Positions 8,628 to 18,005 are shown, counted from the stretch's first letter. The stretch is DNA of 64,000 nucleotides from Pseudomonas sp. Root562 (GCF_001427125.1 NZ_LMGK01000001.1:17820-81819); one strand, 5' to 3'. Program-made: numbers and translations. Notes: generated by a model from the sequence alone, not told the origin.

Positions 8628-8647
8628 GAAAAAGTATATACGTTTTC
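8628..8647 (-). promoter_or_regulatory. Palindromic operator of the toxin-antitoxin pair
   Basis: GAAAAAGTATATACGTTTTC is a 20-bp palindrome with 9 of 10 pairs matching and a perfect GTATATAC centre. It lies 25 bases ahead of the antitoxin start, where RHH antitoxins autorepress. Confidence 0.6.
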
Positions 8648-8708
8648 AGTATCGCAGTTGGCACCAAGGGCGCACGCTCTCCGACTGGCGGGGAATTTGT
8701 TTCAAAAC

Positions 8709-8738
8709 TTGACGAAAAATCCCCTCGAATGCGATATT
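8709..8738 (+). promoter_or_regulatory. Sigma-70-type promoter of marR-efflux operon
   Basis: TTGACG (8709-8714) and GATATT (8733-8738) are separated by 18 bases. The predicted start of transcription falls within the MarR-type palindrome that follows, an arrangement that allows repression by steric block. Confidence 0.5.
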
Positions 8739-8742
8739 GATA

Positions 8743-8756
8743 GTTAGCAAGCTAAC
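8743..8756 (+). promoter_or_regulatory. MarR-type operator
   Basis: GTTAGCAAGCTAAC has 6-bp inverted arms around AA. It sits between the -10 element and the MarR start codon, consistent with autoregulation of the operon by the first gene product. Confidence 0.6.
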
Positions 8757-8761
8757 AGTGT

Positions 8762-9229
8762 GTGTTTCCCCCCGTGCCAAATTCCCTCGACGCTCTCCAG
8801 ATGAACATCAGCAGCTCCATGGTGGTGGCCGCCCGGCATTGGCGAAAGATCTGCCAGACCACGCTGGTCAACTATGGAATCTCCGAAGCCTGTGCCGTCC
8901 CCTTATTAATGATCGGGCGATTGGGCGAGGGTGTGCGGCAGGTGACGGTGGCTCAGGCGGCGGGGATGGAAAGTCCGTCCCTGGTGCGCTTGCTGGATCA
9001 GCTGTGCCATGCCGGTTACGTCTGTCGTACCGCCGATACCCAGGACCGGCGCGCAAATTGCCTGAGCCTCACCGAAACGGGGCGAACCCTGGTGCAAGCC
9101 GTCGAAGTCGAATTGGTGCGACTGCGTAACGAAGTGCTCGAGGGCATTGACCCGCGGGACCTTGAAGCCGCTCTGCGTGTATTGAAGGCCTTCGAGGCGG
9201 CCGGGCACCCTTCGGAAACGCACCCGTGA
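8762..9229 (+). CDS. MarR-family repressor of efflux operon
   Basis: This protein of about 155 residues has the MarR winged helix: VTVAQAAGMESPSLVRLLDQL as recognition region and the wing TADTQDRRANCLSLTETGRTLV. GTG 8762 is used; GTG 8774 is an alternative start four codons later. It overlaps the FUSC gene by four bases and heads a five-gene efflux operon. The palindrome immediately upstream is its likely operator, so the operon should be derepressed when an aromatic or similar ligand binds. Confidence 0.85.
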   Translation: MFPPVPNSLDALQMNISSSMVVAARHWRKICQTTLVNYGISEACAVPLLMIGRLGEGVRQVTVAQAAGMESPSLVRLLDQLCHAGYVCRTADTQDRRANCLSLTETGRTLVQAVEVELVRLRNEVLEGIDPRDLEAALRVLKAFEAAGHPSETHP

Positions 9230-11298
9230 GCGGCTTTTTTGCAGGCATGCCTCCAGCGCGCGACTGGTTCTACGGCGTACGCACTTTCGCGGCTTCCATG
9301 ATCGCGCTGTACATCGCGTTGCTCATGCAGATGCCGCGTCCTTATTGGGCGATGGCCACGGTGTATATCGTTTCCAGCCCGTTTGTCGGCCCTACCAGTT
9401 CCAAGGCGCTATACCGTGCAGTCGGCACCTTCCTGGGCGCCGCTGCTGCGGTTCTGTTCGTGCCGATGTTTGTCCAGAGTCCATACGTATTGGTGGTGGT
9501 CATCGCGCTATGGACCGGAATTCTGCTGTTCCTGTCCATGCATTTGCGCACCGCCAACAACTACGCCTTGATGCTGGCCGGCTACACCTTGCCGTTGATC
9601 GCGCTGCCGGTGGTGAACAATCCATTGGGTGTGTGGGACGTGGCCGAAGCGCGTACCGAAGAAATCTTCCTCGGCATCGCCGTCGCGGCGGTGGTGGGCG
9701 CCATGTTCTGGCCCCGGCGTTTGGCCCCGGTGTTCAATGACTCGGTGAGCAAGTGGTTCGCCGACGCTTCGACTTACAGCCTGCGTTTTCTTGGGCGCGA
9801 TGTGCAGCCGGAGGAAGTCAGTGCATTACGCGCTTCGATGGTGACCACCTTCAACACCCTTGAGTTGATGATCGGCCAGTTGCCCCACGAAGGCGCGCGA
9901 CCGCAAACCGTGCGCAACACCAAGGAACTGCGCGGGCGGATGATTCACCTGTTGCCGGTGATCGATGACCTCGACGATGCGCTCTACGCGCTGGAGCGGC
10001 GCACACCGGAGCTTGTGGAGAAGTTCACGCCGCTGCTGGTCGCCGCCACGCAATGGCTCGAGCACAAGGAGGCGGACCTCGACCGCTGGCAGGCGTTGAA
10101 AGACCAGCTCCAAGCCCTGCAACCCGACGCCGCCGCGCTGGAAGATCGCAAGCAACTGCTGTTCTCCAACGCCATCTATCGCCTCGGTGAATGGATCGAC
10201 TTGTGGCAAGACTGCCGCAGCCTGCAACAGGCCATCCAATGCGAAAGCCAGGACAGCTGGCGTGCGGTCTATCGACACTGGCGCCTGGGACGTCTGACGG
10301 CCTTCCTGGATCGGGGGCTGATGCTCTATTCCGCCGCGTCCACTGTGATGGCGATCATTGTCGCTTCGGTGCTGTGGATTCTGCTTGGCTGGACCGATGG
10401 CGGCGCGGCGGTGATTCTGGCGGCAGTGGCGTGCAGCTTCTTTGCTTCGATGGACGACCCGGCGCCGCAGATTTACCGGTTTTTCTTCTGGACGGCGATG
10501 TCGGTGTTGTTCGCCAGCCTCTATCTGTTTCTGGTACTGCCCAACCTGCATGATTTTCCAATGCTGGTGCTGGCGTTTGCCGTGCCGTTCATCGTCATTG
10601 GCACCCTGACAGTCAAGCCGCAGTTCTACCTCGGCATGCTGTTGACGCTGGTCAACACGTCGTCGTTCATCAGCATTCAAGGCGCCTACGACGCGGACTT
10701 CCTCAGCTTCGTCAATTCCAACCTCGCCGGGCCTGTGGGGTTGCTGTTCGCGTTCGTCTGGACCCTGATCGCCCGCCCATTCGGTGCAGAACTGGCGGCC
10801 AAGCGCCTGACCCGTTTTGCCTGGCACGACATTGTCAGCCTCAGCGAACCGGCCACTTTGGCCGATCACCGCAAACTGGGTGTGCAGGTCCTGGATCGGC
10901 TGATGCAGCATTTGCCGCGTCTGGCCATGACCGGTCAGGACACCGGCATCGCGCTGCGGGAGGTCCGTGTGGCGTTGAATATGCTCGACCTGCTCGCTTA
11001 CACGCCACGGGTTCACGGCGTGCCGCAGGCGTTGTTGCATCAAGTGGTGGCCGAAGTCGGCGAGTATTTCAAGGTTTGCCTCAAGGCCGGTGAACGCCTG
11101 CCGGCACCGAGTCCGTTGCTGATGACCCTCGACCGTACCCGACGCGCCCTTGCCGGCGCGGGTGACGATGAAACCCGTCGGCATCTGCTGCACGCCTTGA
11201 GTGGCTTGCGCCTGGCGTTGTTGCCCGGTGTCGAATTCGTGGGTTCTGCCGAGCCTGAAGAACCGCTTCCCCATGGCATCGATGGAGCGCCTTTATGA
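9226..11298 (+). CDS. FUSC-family inner-membrane efflux protein (AaeB-like)
   Basis: This 690-residue protein has two hydrophobic blocks (about residues 20-165 and 370-520) separated by a cytoplasmic helical region. It begins with PARDWFYGVRTFAASMIALY and contains MPRPYWAMATVYIVSSP, as in AaeB/FUSC pumps that export aromatic carboxylic acids with an HlyD adaptor. The start GTG overlaps the MarR stop. It is followed by DUF1656 (AaeX-like), the adaptor and an outer-membrane channel, giving a complete export system. Natural substrate not readable from sequence. Confidence 0.88.
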   Translation: MSGFFAGMPPARDWFYGVRTFAASMIALYIALLMQMPRPYWAMATVYIVSSPFVGPTSSKALYRAVGTFLGAAAAVLFVPMFVQSPYVLVVVIALWTGILLFLSMHLRTANNYALMLAGYTLPLIALPVVNNPLGVWDVAEARTEEIFLGIAVAAVVGAMFWPRRLAPVFNDSVSKWFADASTYSLRFLGRDVQPEEVSALRASMVTTFNTLELMIGQLPHEGARPQTVRNTKELRGRMIHLLPVIDDLDDALYALERRTPELVEKFTPLLVAATQWLEHKEADLDRWQALKDQLQALQPDAAALEDRKQLLFSNAIYRLGEWIDLWQDCRSLQQAIQCESQDSWRAVYRHWRLGRLTAFLDRGLMLYSAASTVMAIIVASVLWILLGWTDGGAAVILAAVACSFFASMDDPAPQIYRFFFWTAMSVLFASLYLFLVLPNLHDFPMLVLAFAVPFIVIGTLTVKPQFYLGMLLTLVNTSSFISIQGAYDADFLSFVNSNLAGPVGLLFAFVWTLIARPFGAELAAKRLTRFAWHDIVSLSEPATLADHRKLGVQVLDRLMQHLPRLAMTGQDTGIALREVRVALNMLDLLAYTPRVHGVPQALLHQVVAEVGEYFKVCLKAGERLPAPSPLLMTLDRTRRALAGAGDDETRRHLLHALSGLRLALLPGVEFVGSAEPEEPLPHGIDGAPL

Positions 11299-11504
11299 TC
11301 GGTGATCTGGATATCAGCGGGGTGTTCCTGCCCACGCTGCTGGTGTTGATGGGTATTACATATCTGCTCTACCTGTTGGTGCACGGGGTGCTGACGCGCC
11401 TGCACTTTTACCGTCTGGTCTGGCACCGGGCATTGTTCAACGTGGCCCTCTACGCCTTGTTGCTTGGCGCCGTGGATTCACTCAGTCGATACCTGATGAC
11501 ATGA
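11295..11504 (+). CDS. DUF1656 small membrane protein (AaeX-like)
   Basis: This 69-residue protein has two hydrophobic helices (about 10-32 and 45-65) and begins IGDLDISGVFLP, typical of DUF1656/AaeX proteins. These accompany FUSC-HlyD efflux genes; their exact role is not known. Four-base overlaps on both sides place it firmly inside the operon. Confidence 0.85.
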   Translation: MIGDLDISGVFLPTLLVLMGITYLLYLLVHGVLTRLHFYRLVWHRALFNVALYALLLGAVDSLSRYLMT

Positions 11505-12388
11505 AAAAACCGTTTCTAACCCTTGGTCGCGTGGTGCTGACCCTGTTGATCGTGAGCTTCGCCGTGGTCGTGGTCTGGCGCATGGTGATGTATTACATGT
11601 TCGCGCCCTGGACCCGGGACGGGCACATCCGTGCCGACATCGTGCAGATCGCGCCGGACGTTTCCGGGCTGATCCAGCAAGTGGAAGTGCGCGACAACCA
11701 GTTGGTCAAGCGTGGCCAGGTGTTGTTCAGCATTGACCAGGACCGCTTCAAACTGGCCCTGCGCCAGGCGAAAGCGGCGGTCGCCGACCGCCAGGAGACC
11801 TTGGCCCAGGCCCAGCGCGAGGCCAAACGTAACAAGGGCTTGGGCAATCTGGTGCCGGGCGAGCAACTGGAAGAAAGCCAGTCGCGGGTGGCCCGCGCCC
11901 AGGTCGCGTTGATGGAAGCGCAGGTGGCGGTCGACAGTGCGCAGCTCAACCTCGACCGCTCGGTGATCCGCAGTCCTGTCGATGGCTACGTCAACGACCG
12001 CGCGCCGCGCACCCAGGAGTTCGTCAGCGCCGGGCGCCCGGTGTTGTCGGTGGTCGACAGTAACTCCTTCCACATCGACGGCTATTTCGAAGAAACCAAG
12101 CTCAACGGTATCCACATCGGCCAAAGCGTCGATATCCGTGTGATCGGCGACAATGCGCGCTTGCGCGGACACGTGGAAAGTATCGTCGCCGGCATCGAAG
12201 ACCGCGACCGCACCAGCGGTAATAACCTGTTGCCCAACGTCAACCCGGCGTTCAGCTGGGTGCGGCTGGCCCAGCGTATTCCGGTGCGGATTGCTTTTGA
12301 TGACGTGCCGGCGGATTTCCGCATGATCGCCGGACGCACGGCGACGGTATCGATCATCGACGATCACAACCGGGGGCCCGCGCAATGA
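11501..12388 (+). CDS. HlyD-family adaptor (AaeA-like)
   Basis: This 295-residue periplasmic adaptor has an N-terminal anchor (about 8-30), lipoyl halves IAPDVSGLIQQVEVRDNQLV and IRSPVDGYVNDRAPRTQEFV, and a short coiled coil at about 85-150. The short hairpin and the sequence phrase MFAPWTRDGHIRADIV match AaeA-type adaptors of FUSC pumps. Overlaps with both neighbours indicate coupled translation with DUF1656 and the outer-membrane gene. Confidence 0.88.
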   Translation: MKKPFLTLGRVVLTLLIVSFAVVVVWRMVMYYMFAPWTRDGHIRADIVQIAPDVSGLIQQVEVRDNQLVKRGQVLFSIDQDRFKLALRQAKAAVADRQETLAQAQREAKRNKGLGNLVPGEQLEESQSRVARAQVALMEAQVAVDSAQLNLDRSVIRSPVDGYVNDRAPRTQEFVSAGRPVLSVVDSNSFHIDGYFEETKLNGIHIGQSVDIRVIGDNARLRGHVESIVAGIEDRDRTSGNNLLPNVNPAFSWVRLAQRIPVRIAFDDVPADFRMIAGRTATVSIIDDHNRGPAQ

Positions 12389-13833
12389 GCAAGGCTTCGG
12401 GTTTGGCGGTTGCCGGATTAGGCCTGTTGCTGTCGGCATGTCAGGTGGTCGGCCCGGATTATAAAGTGCCGGACGCAGCCGCCATCCAGCGCAAGGACTT
12501 GCAGGGTGAACTGGCGGTGGAGGGCAAGCCGGTGGTTTCGCAGCCGGTGCCGGCCGATTGGTGGCGTCTGTATCAAGACCCGCGACTCGACCAATTGGTC
12601 CAGCAAGCCATGGCCTCCAACAGCGATTTGCGCGTGGCCGCAGCCAACCTGTCCAGGGCGCGGGCTCAGGTCGATGAGGCTGAGGCCGCGGGCGGGTGGA
12701 GTGGCGGGGTGAAAATGGGCGCCCAGCGCTTGCAGGAATCCGGGGAAGCGTTCCTGTTGCCGGAAAAAGTGCCGGTGGCCAACATCGGCGATATCGGCAT
12801 CAGCGCCTCGTACCAGTTTGACCTGTTCGGCACATTGCAACGCGGCATCGAAGCGGCCAAGGCCAATGCCGATGCGACCCAGGCTGCCGCGGATACCGCA
12901 CGCATTACCTTGGTGGCCGATGTGGTCCGCGCCTACACCCAGGTGTGCGCGGCCAACGAAGAGCGGGAAATTGCCCAGCACTCCCTTGATCTGCAAGCCC
13001 AGAGCACCTCGCTGATCCAGCGCTTGCGCGACGCCGGGCGTGGCGACGAAACCCAGGTCACGCGCTCGCAAACCCAATTCAAATCCTTGCGCGCCGATAT
13101 GCCACGTTATGAGGCGGCGCGTCAGGCAGGGCTGTTCCAGTTGTCGATGCTGTTGGCCAAACCGGTGGACCAACTGCCGTCGGGCACGGCGACCTGTGCA
13201 GAATTGCCGAAAATCGCCCAACTGATGCCGGTGGGCGATGGCGCATCGTTGCTCAAGCGGCGTCCCGACATACGGCAGGCCGAGCGTCGACTGGCGGCAG
13301 CGACCGCCACCATTGGCGTCGCCACGGGGCAGTTGTACCCGGACATCAGCATTGGCGCGACCATCGGCACCGTGGGTATTCTCGACAACCTCGGCGAGCC
13401 GTCGACCAATCGCTGGGGCTTCGGGCCGTCGTTATCCTGGACGGTGCCGACCAACGGCGCCCGAGCGCGCATTCACGAAGCCGAGGCGGCCACCCAGGGC
13501 GCGCTCGCGCATTTCGACGGTGTCGTGCTCAACGCGATCCGCGAAGCCCAGACCGGCCTGGCCCAGTATTCGGCATTGCTGCAACGCCGTGATGCCCTGG
13601 CGGACGCCGAGCAATCGGCGAAACTGGCGGCCGACCAGACTCACCGGTTCTTCCAGGCCGGCCGCGCCTCCTTTCTGGCCGACTTGCAGGCGACGCGCAC
13701 CTACATCGACGTCACCGCGCAACTGGCGGCGGCGAATACCCAGGTTGCCGCCAGCCAGATCAATTTGTTCCTGGCGTTGGGCGGTGGCTGGGAAAGCGGA
13801 CGAACGCAAGCGTCGAACTCCGGCAAACCCTGA
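12385..13833 (+). CDS. Outer-membrane efflux lipoprotein (NodT family)
   Basis: This 482-residue TolC-superfamily channel has a standard lipoprotein signal peptide (lipobox LSAC, Cys at about residue 19) and the VVGPDYKVPD phrase after it. Two OEP repeats and the LKRRPDIRQAERRLAAATA motif near residue 290 follow. It is the last gene of the marR-FUSC operon. In contrast to the paralogue at 4157-5722 its N-terminus has normal length, which makes the REP extension in that gene stand out. Confidence 0.9.
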   Translation: MSKASGLAVAGLGLLLSACQVVGPDYKVPDAAAIQRKDLQGELAVEGKPVVSQPVPADWWRLYQDPRLDQLVQQAMASNSDLRVAAANLSRARAQVDEAEAAGGWSGGVKMGAQRLQESGEAFLLPEKVPVANIGDIGISASYQFDLFGTLQRGIEAAKANADATQAAADTARITLVADVVRAYTQVCAANEEREIAQHSLDLQAQSTSLIQRLRDAGRGDETQVTRSQTQFKSLRADMPRYEAARQAGLFQLSMLLAKPVDQLPSGTATCAELPKIAQLMPVGDGASLLKRRPDIRQAERRLAAATATIGVATGQLYPDISIGATIGTVGILDNLGEPSTNRWGFGPSLSWTVPTNGARARIHEAEAATQGALAHFDGVVLNAIREAQTGLAQYSALLQRRDALADAEQSAKLAADQTHRFFQAGRASFLADLQATRTYIDVTAQLAAANTQVAASQINLFLALGGGWESGRTQASNSGKP

Positions 13834-13860
13834 GGCCGTTGCTATGCTTTGAAGTGTTGG

Positions 13861-13886
13861 AAGGGCGCCCCGTGCAAAGCGCCCTT
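13861..13886 (+). other. GC-rich hairpin after efflux operon
   Basis: AAGGGCGC (13861-13868) pairs with GCGCCCTT (13879-13886). There is no T run, so it is at best a weak terminator or mRNA 3' stabiliser. Confidence 0.35.
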
Positions 13887-13926
13887 GCCGCATACAAGGC
13901 TCGCGCAGGTCATGGGGAAACCAATA

Positions 13927-14562
13927 ATGAAAAACCCTTATGCTCTCGGCTTTTGGTGCGCCGTCGTGGCGTTATTGCTGCTTTCGGCCACCTATTTCTA
14001 CGGCATCATGCTGGCGCATCAGATCGACAAGGCGCTGGTGTTCCTCGACAGCGCAGTGGCGCTGATCGCCGTGATGTCCGTTGCGGTGGCGGCCTGGGCG
14101 TGCGTCCAGACTCAACGGATCAAAAAAAGACAACTCCAGCAAGGCAAGACGTTGCTGCTGATCTGGGACACCAAGGTCGCGTTGCGTCGGGTCGAAACGG
14201 TGTTCGATCGTTATTTCTGGGGCAGTTACTGGCAGCCGGGACGTACCTTCCAGGAAGTCATGGGTGAACTGACCGGCACGCCGCTGGAAAAAAGCCTGGA
14301 AACCCTGAAGAAGCAATGCCTGGAACTGGACAAACAAGTCGAGGACGACGGCCGGCACTGGCTGAACAACGCCCGGGAACTGGCCGATGTCGCCACCGCC
14401 ATGGCCCGTGAACGCTATCAGCTGGATTTCTGCGACCCGCGTGCAGAAGTGACGGGCGGGGCGGTGATCAACCGGGATTTTGAAGTGCTGGTGTACACCT
14501 GGACCGCGCGACTGAAAACCTTTGATCATCAGCTCGATGAGATTGAAGTGCAGTATTCCTGA
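13927..14562 (+). CDS. Hypothetical membrane protein with two N-terminal helices
   Basis: This 211-residue protein has hydrophobic helices at about residues 5-28 and 38-60, followed by a cytoplasmic or periplasmic helical domain rich in charged residues (LKKQCLELDKQVEDDGRHW). I do not recognise the family. ATG 13927 is chosen because GGGGA lies at suitable distance; upstream in-frame ATGs lack a site. It follows the efflux operon after a 93-base gap with a hairpin and is probably separately expressed. Confidence 0.65.
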   Translation: MKNPYALGFWCAVVALLLLSATYFYGIMLAHQIDKALVFLDSAVALIAVMSVAVAAWACVQTQRIKKRQLQQGKTLLLIWDTKVALRRVETVFDRYFWGSYWQPGRTFQEVMGELTGTPLEKSLETLKKQCLELDKQVEDDGRHWLNNARELADVATAMARERYQLDFCDPRAEVTGGAVINRDFEVLVYTWTARLKTFDHQLDEIEVQYS

Positions 14563-14586
14563 CTCCGCGTTGGCCGAACCTACGCC

Positions 14587-14650
14587 ATCGCGGGCAAGCC
14601 TCGCGCCTACAGGGTTACGCCAAACCTGCAGGAGCGAGGCTTGCCCGCGA
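14587..14650. repeat. REP inverted pair
   Basis: ATCGCGGGCAAGCCTCGCGCC... (14587-14613) and CCTGCAGGAGCGAGGC... (14625-14650) form an imperfect inverted pair of the GGCAAGCCTCGC family between the hypothetical protein and the YdgA-like gene. Confidence 0.8.
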
Positions 14651-14844
14651 AAGCGATCTCATCAACACTAAAACATTCCTGCCTTACAAAAGCGCCCGGA
14701 CACTCTTTCACCTTTAATCATTGGGCCGCTGCGCATGCCTGATGCTAATCTGCACCTCACTTTCAGCGCAGTCGTGACCGTAACCCGTCATGGGTTCAGG
14801 GAAGACGACCACACCTTCAACAACGGACATTGAACGGGTCATAC

Positions 14845-16350
14845 ATGAATAAATCAGCAGGCGTGCTTCTGGGAATTGTTGTCGCCATTGGTGCGATCAG
14901 CGCTGGCGGTGCCTGGTTTACCGGCACCAAAATCGAAGGGGTGTTGAACACTTCCCTGGCGGATGCCAACAAGCAACTGCAGGCCGCGCTGGTCGGTTAC
15001 AAGGGCACCGCATCGCTGGAGCTGGTCTCGCTGGAGCGTCATGTATTCAGCAGCACCGCGCACTATCGCCTCAAGGGCGAGGGTGAAATGTTCGGTGAGG
15101 CTCCGGTGGAATTGCTGTTTGTCGATCACATCGAACACGGCCCGTTGCCATTTTCGCGCCTGATGTCGCTGAAGTGGCTGCCCGTCATGGCCACCAGTCA
15201 TTACGAACTGGAAAAGACGCCACTCACCGAAAAATGGTTCGTCGCCGCCAAGGACGCCTCTCCGCTCAAGGGTGTAGTCAACATCGGCTACGACAACTCC
15301 ACCAACGGCACGCTGGAACTGCTGCCACTGGAAACGGCGCTGGATGACAAGTCCAGCCTGAAGTTTTCCGGCCTGAAGGTGGACGTCGCGGCCAGCGCCC
15401 AGGCGCAGAAGGTCAAGGCCGATGGCTACATGGACAGCCTGAAGCTGACCACCGTCTCCGAGGATCAAGCGCCGGTTCAGGTCGAATTGAACGGTCTGAC
15501 CCTGGCCAGCAACCTGAGCAAAAGCACCTATGGCTACTACACCGGCGACAACACCGTCGAGCTGAGCAACAGCAAAACCACCTATGGCGCCAAGCAATCG
15601 GTGCTCGGGTTGAAGAATTTCGAAATGAAGAACCACACCGAGGAGTCTGGCACCAGCGCTTCCGGGCGGGCCGATTACAAGATCGGTGAAGTGTCGCTGA
15701 ACGGTAAGGCCGTGGGTTCTGCGCACATGGCCTTGAGTCTGAAGAATCTCGACATCCCGTCCACCATGGCATTGATGCAGATTTATCAGACCAAGTTGCA
15801 ACCCTACGAGCAGGCCGCTGCCGAGGCCGCCGAAGCCGGGCAACCGGTTCCGGAATTGAATCTGACGGAAGCCGAAGAAGCGCAGCTCAAGACCAATCTG
15901 GAGCAATTGCTCGCCGCCGGACCGCAAGTGGCCCTGGAGAACCTCTCGTTCAATACCAGTAACGGCCAGAGTAAAGCCAACCTGGTGCTGGACCTGACCA
16001 AGCCGCAATCGATCGATCTACCGGCCGATCAGTTGGTCAGACAGCTGATTGCATTGCTGGACTTCAATCTGCAAGTGTCCAAGCCAATGCTCGTTGACGT
16101 ACTTACCGTACAGTCGCAGATCGACGGCCAGACCGACGCCAAGCTGATCGCCGATCAGGCCACGGCTACCGCCGACATGTTCAGCAGCATGGCCGTGGGC
16201 TCGCAGTTGGCGAAACTGGACGGCAACAACATCGTCACTAAATTGCATTACGCCAACAATCAGGTGGACTTCAACGGCCAGAAAATGACCCTGGAAGAGT
16301 TCGTCGGGTTCGTGATGAGCAAGTTCGGTGGGGTTGGCGAAGTCCAGTAA
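14845..16350 (+). CDS. YdgA-family (DUF945) protein
   Basis: This 501-residue exported protein has an N-terminal hydrophobic anchor (SAGVLLGIVVAIGAISAGGAWFTG is anchor plus family motif). The long beta-rich body includes LVSLERHVFSSTAHYRLKG and later LNLTEAEEAQL, as in YdgA/DUF945 proteins. Family role is unknown; E. coli YdgA is an inner-membrane-anchored periplasmic protein. ATG 14845 starts directly at the anchor. It ends 20 bases before a strong terminator. Confidence 0.8.
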   Translation: MNKSAGVLLGIVVAIGAISAGGAWFTGTKIEGVLNTSLADANKQLQAALVGYKGTASLELVSLERHVFSSTAHYRLKGEGEMFGEAPVELLFVDHIEHGPLPFSRLMSLKWLPVMATSHYELEKTPLTEKWFVAAKDASPLKGVVNIGYDNSTNGTLELLPLETALDDKSSLKFSGLKVDVAASAQAQKVKADGYMDSLKLTTVSEDQAPVQVELNGLTLASNLSKSTYGYYTGDNTVELSNSKTTYGAKQSVLGLKNFEMKNHTEESGTSASGRADYKIGEVSLNGKAVGSAHMALSLKNLDIPSTMALMQIYQTKLQPYEQAAAEAAEAGQPVPELNLTEAEEAQLKTNLEQLLAAGPQVALENLSFNTSNGQSKANLVLDLTKPQSIDLPADQLVRQLIALLDFNLQVSKPMLVDVLTVQSQIDGQTDAKLIADQATATADMFSSMAVGSQLAKLDGNNIVTKLHYANNQVDFNGQKMTLEEFVGFVMSKFGGVGEVQ

Positions 16351-16369
16351 AAACCTTTAGTTACACCGC

Positions 16370-16408
16370 AACGCCCGGCCTCTGCACACAGCAGGCGCCG
16401 GGCGTTTT
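16370..16408. terminator. Terminator between convergent genes
   Basis: AACGCCCGGC (16370-16379) pairs with GCCGGGCGTT (16397-16406), followed by TT. The ten-pair stem lies between the YdgA-like gene and the convergent Rieske-type reductase. The T run is short. Confidence 0.6.
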
Positions 16409-16475
16409 GCTGTCTGGTGATAGTACGGCTGAGCGCGCCCGTCGATCATCGGCTGGCGCGAGCATCCGACCGAAT

Positions 16476-18005
16476 TCAAGGTGCATCACGGATAAGTCGC
16501 CATGCGTTATCCACCGGCAGCGGCTGTTTCATCCGTTCGGCGAGCATTGCCATGTTTCGCTCCTCATCGCAGGCAACGGCGGCGATCACCAGGCCGTTTT
16601 TGCCGAACAGCCCGATAAAGGGCGGCTTGAACGGATCACCTTTGAACTCGACTTCATCCCAGCTTTGCGCATGGCCAAGGTAGTCGTAGTTCTTGCCGAA
16701 GTGCCACGTCCAGAAATACGGCACATCGAGGTAATGCTCATCGCCGCCGAGCATGTTGGCCGCTGCAATCCGTGCCTGCTGCTGGGCCAGGCGCCAGTGT
16801 TCGATGCGGCAGGGCTGGCCGTTGAGCGGGAAGGTGGCGATGTCACCGGCGGCCCAGAGCCCGTCGGTCACGCGCATGCCGCCATCGACGCGCAGCGAAT
16901 GATCCTTTTCCTGGGGCAGGTCGGCAAACGGTGCCGTGGCTGGGCTGACGCCGATCCCCACCAGCACCAGGTCCGCTGGCAGTCGCTGGCCATTGTCCAG
17001 GCGTACGGCTTCGACTTTATGTGTTCCTTCTATCTGCGTCGCTTCGCCCTCGGCTCGGTACACCACGCCATTGGCCTGGTGCAGGGCAAGAATCGCTTTG
17101 CCGACGGTCTCGCCGAACTGTTTTGCGAATGGCACCGGTTGACGCGCAAGGACGGTAACCTCGAGCCCGAACTGGCGCAGGGCCGAAGCGGACTCCATGG
17201 CGATAAAACTGTCGCCGATGATCACTGCATGCTGACCGGGTCTGGCACTTTCCAGAATCTGTTGTGCATGGGCTCTTGAGCGCAAAACGAATACTTGTGG
17301 CAGGTCGGCGCCGGGTAGCTCCAATTGTTTCGGTGCGCCGCCGGTTGCCAGCAGGGCGGCGTCATACTGCAGCGACTGGCCGTCGCTCAGTTGCAACGTG
17401 TGGTTGGCGCAATCGAGGCTCGTTACTTCGGCATTGATGCGCTCGATGCGTTGCTCGCGGTAGAAGTCGTCATCACGCAACGCAGGGATTTCTTCCGGAG
17501 GCGTTTCGCCGGCAATCACGAATTTGCTCAGCACCGTACGGTCGTATCCGGCGCCGGCTTCGCGGTCGATCAACAGCACTCGGCCGCCGAAACCCAATTC
17601 CCTCAAGGCCGATGCCGCCGCGGTACCTGCGGCGCCGGCACCGACAATCACGAAAGTACGCGCGTCATCGGCGGGCGGGGTATGCGCATCCTGTAGCGGT
17701 TGATCGTCTACCCAGACCTCACCATCACGCACTTCGAGCGGATAACGCTTGAGGCTGTCCAGTGCGGGTGGCTCACACAACCCGCCATCTTCGATGCGAA
17801 ACTGTGCCTTGTGCCAAGGGCAAGTCAGGCGCCCATTGCACAGTGCACCCTCGGCGAGTGGCGCTCCGGCGTGGGGGCACTCACCCTGATAGGCACGCAA
17901 TTGATCGCCCACCTTCAGCAACAGGATCTTGCGCTGCTCGATCTGCACTTCCAGACCTTGGTTTTCAGGGACGTCGGTAAAACGGGCAACGCGATGCAGG
18001 GTCAT
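16476..18005 (-). CDS. Rieske/FAD NAD(P)H-dependent reductase, AIF-type
   Basis: This 509-residue soluble fusion has an N-terminal Rieske [2Fe-2S] domain with CPHAGAPL and CPWHKAQF (residues about 43-70), an FAD/NAD pyridine-nucleotide disulfide oxidoreductase core (VIVGAGAAGTAAASAL near 118; second Rossmann VIIGDSFIAMESAS; FAD motif LWAAGDIATFP) and a C-terminal reductase domain. This is the apoptosis-inducing-factor-like architecture. Start at 18005 has GGAGAG upstream; a longer opening exists but lacks a site. It likely passes electrons to an oxygenase or ferredoxin partner, not identifiable here. Divergent from the YbhB gene. Confidence 0.85.
   Translation of the reverse strand: MTLHRVARFTDVPENQGLEVQIEQRKILLLKVGDQLRAYQGECPHAGAPLAEGALCNGRLTCPWHKAQFRIEDGGLCEPPALDSLKRYPLEVRDGEVWVDDQPLQDAHTPPADDARTFVIVGAGAAGTAAASALRELGFGGRVLLIDREAGAGYDRTVLSKFVIAGETPPEEIPALRDDDFYREQRIERINAEVTSLDCANHTLQLSDGQSLQYDAALLATGGAPKQLELPGADLPQVFVLRSRAHAQQILESARPGQHAVIIGDSFIAMESASALRQFGLEVTVLARQPVPFAKQFGETVGKAILALHQANGVVYRAEGEATQIEGTHKVEAVRLDNGQRLPADLVLVGIGVSPATAPFADLPQEKDHSLRVDGGMRVTDGLWAAGDIATFPLNGQPCRIEHWRLAQQQARIAAANMLGGDEHYLDVPYFWTWHFGKNYDYLGHAQSWDEVEFKGDPFKPPFIGLFGKNGLVIAAVACDEERNMAMLAERMKQPLPVDNAWRLIRDAP

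Noticed and set aside
9826..11274. 482-codon minus-strand frame opposite the FUSC gene
   Set aside because: Same reasons; the plus-strand FUSC protein is clear and its operon overlaps are conserved.
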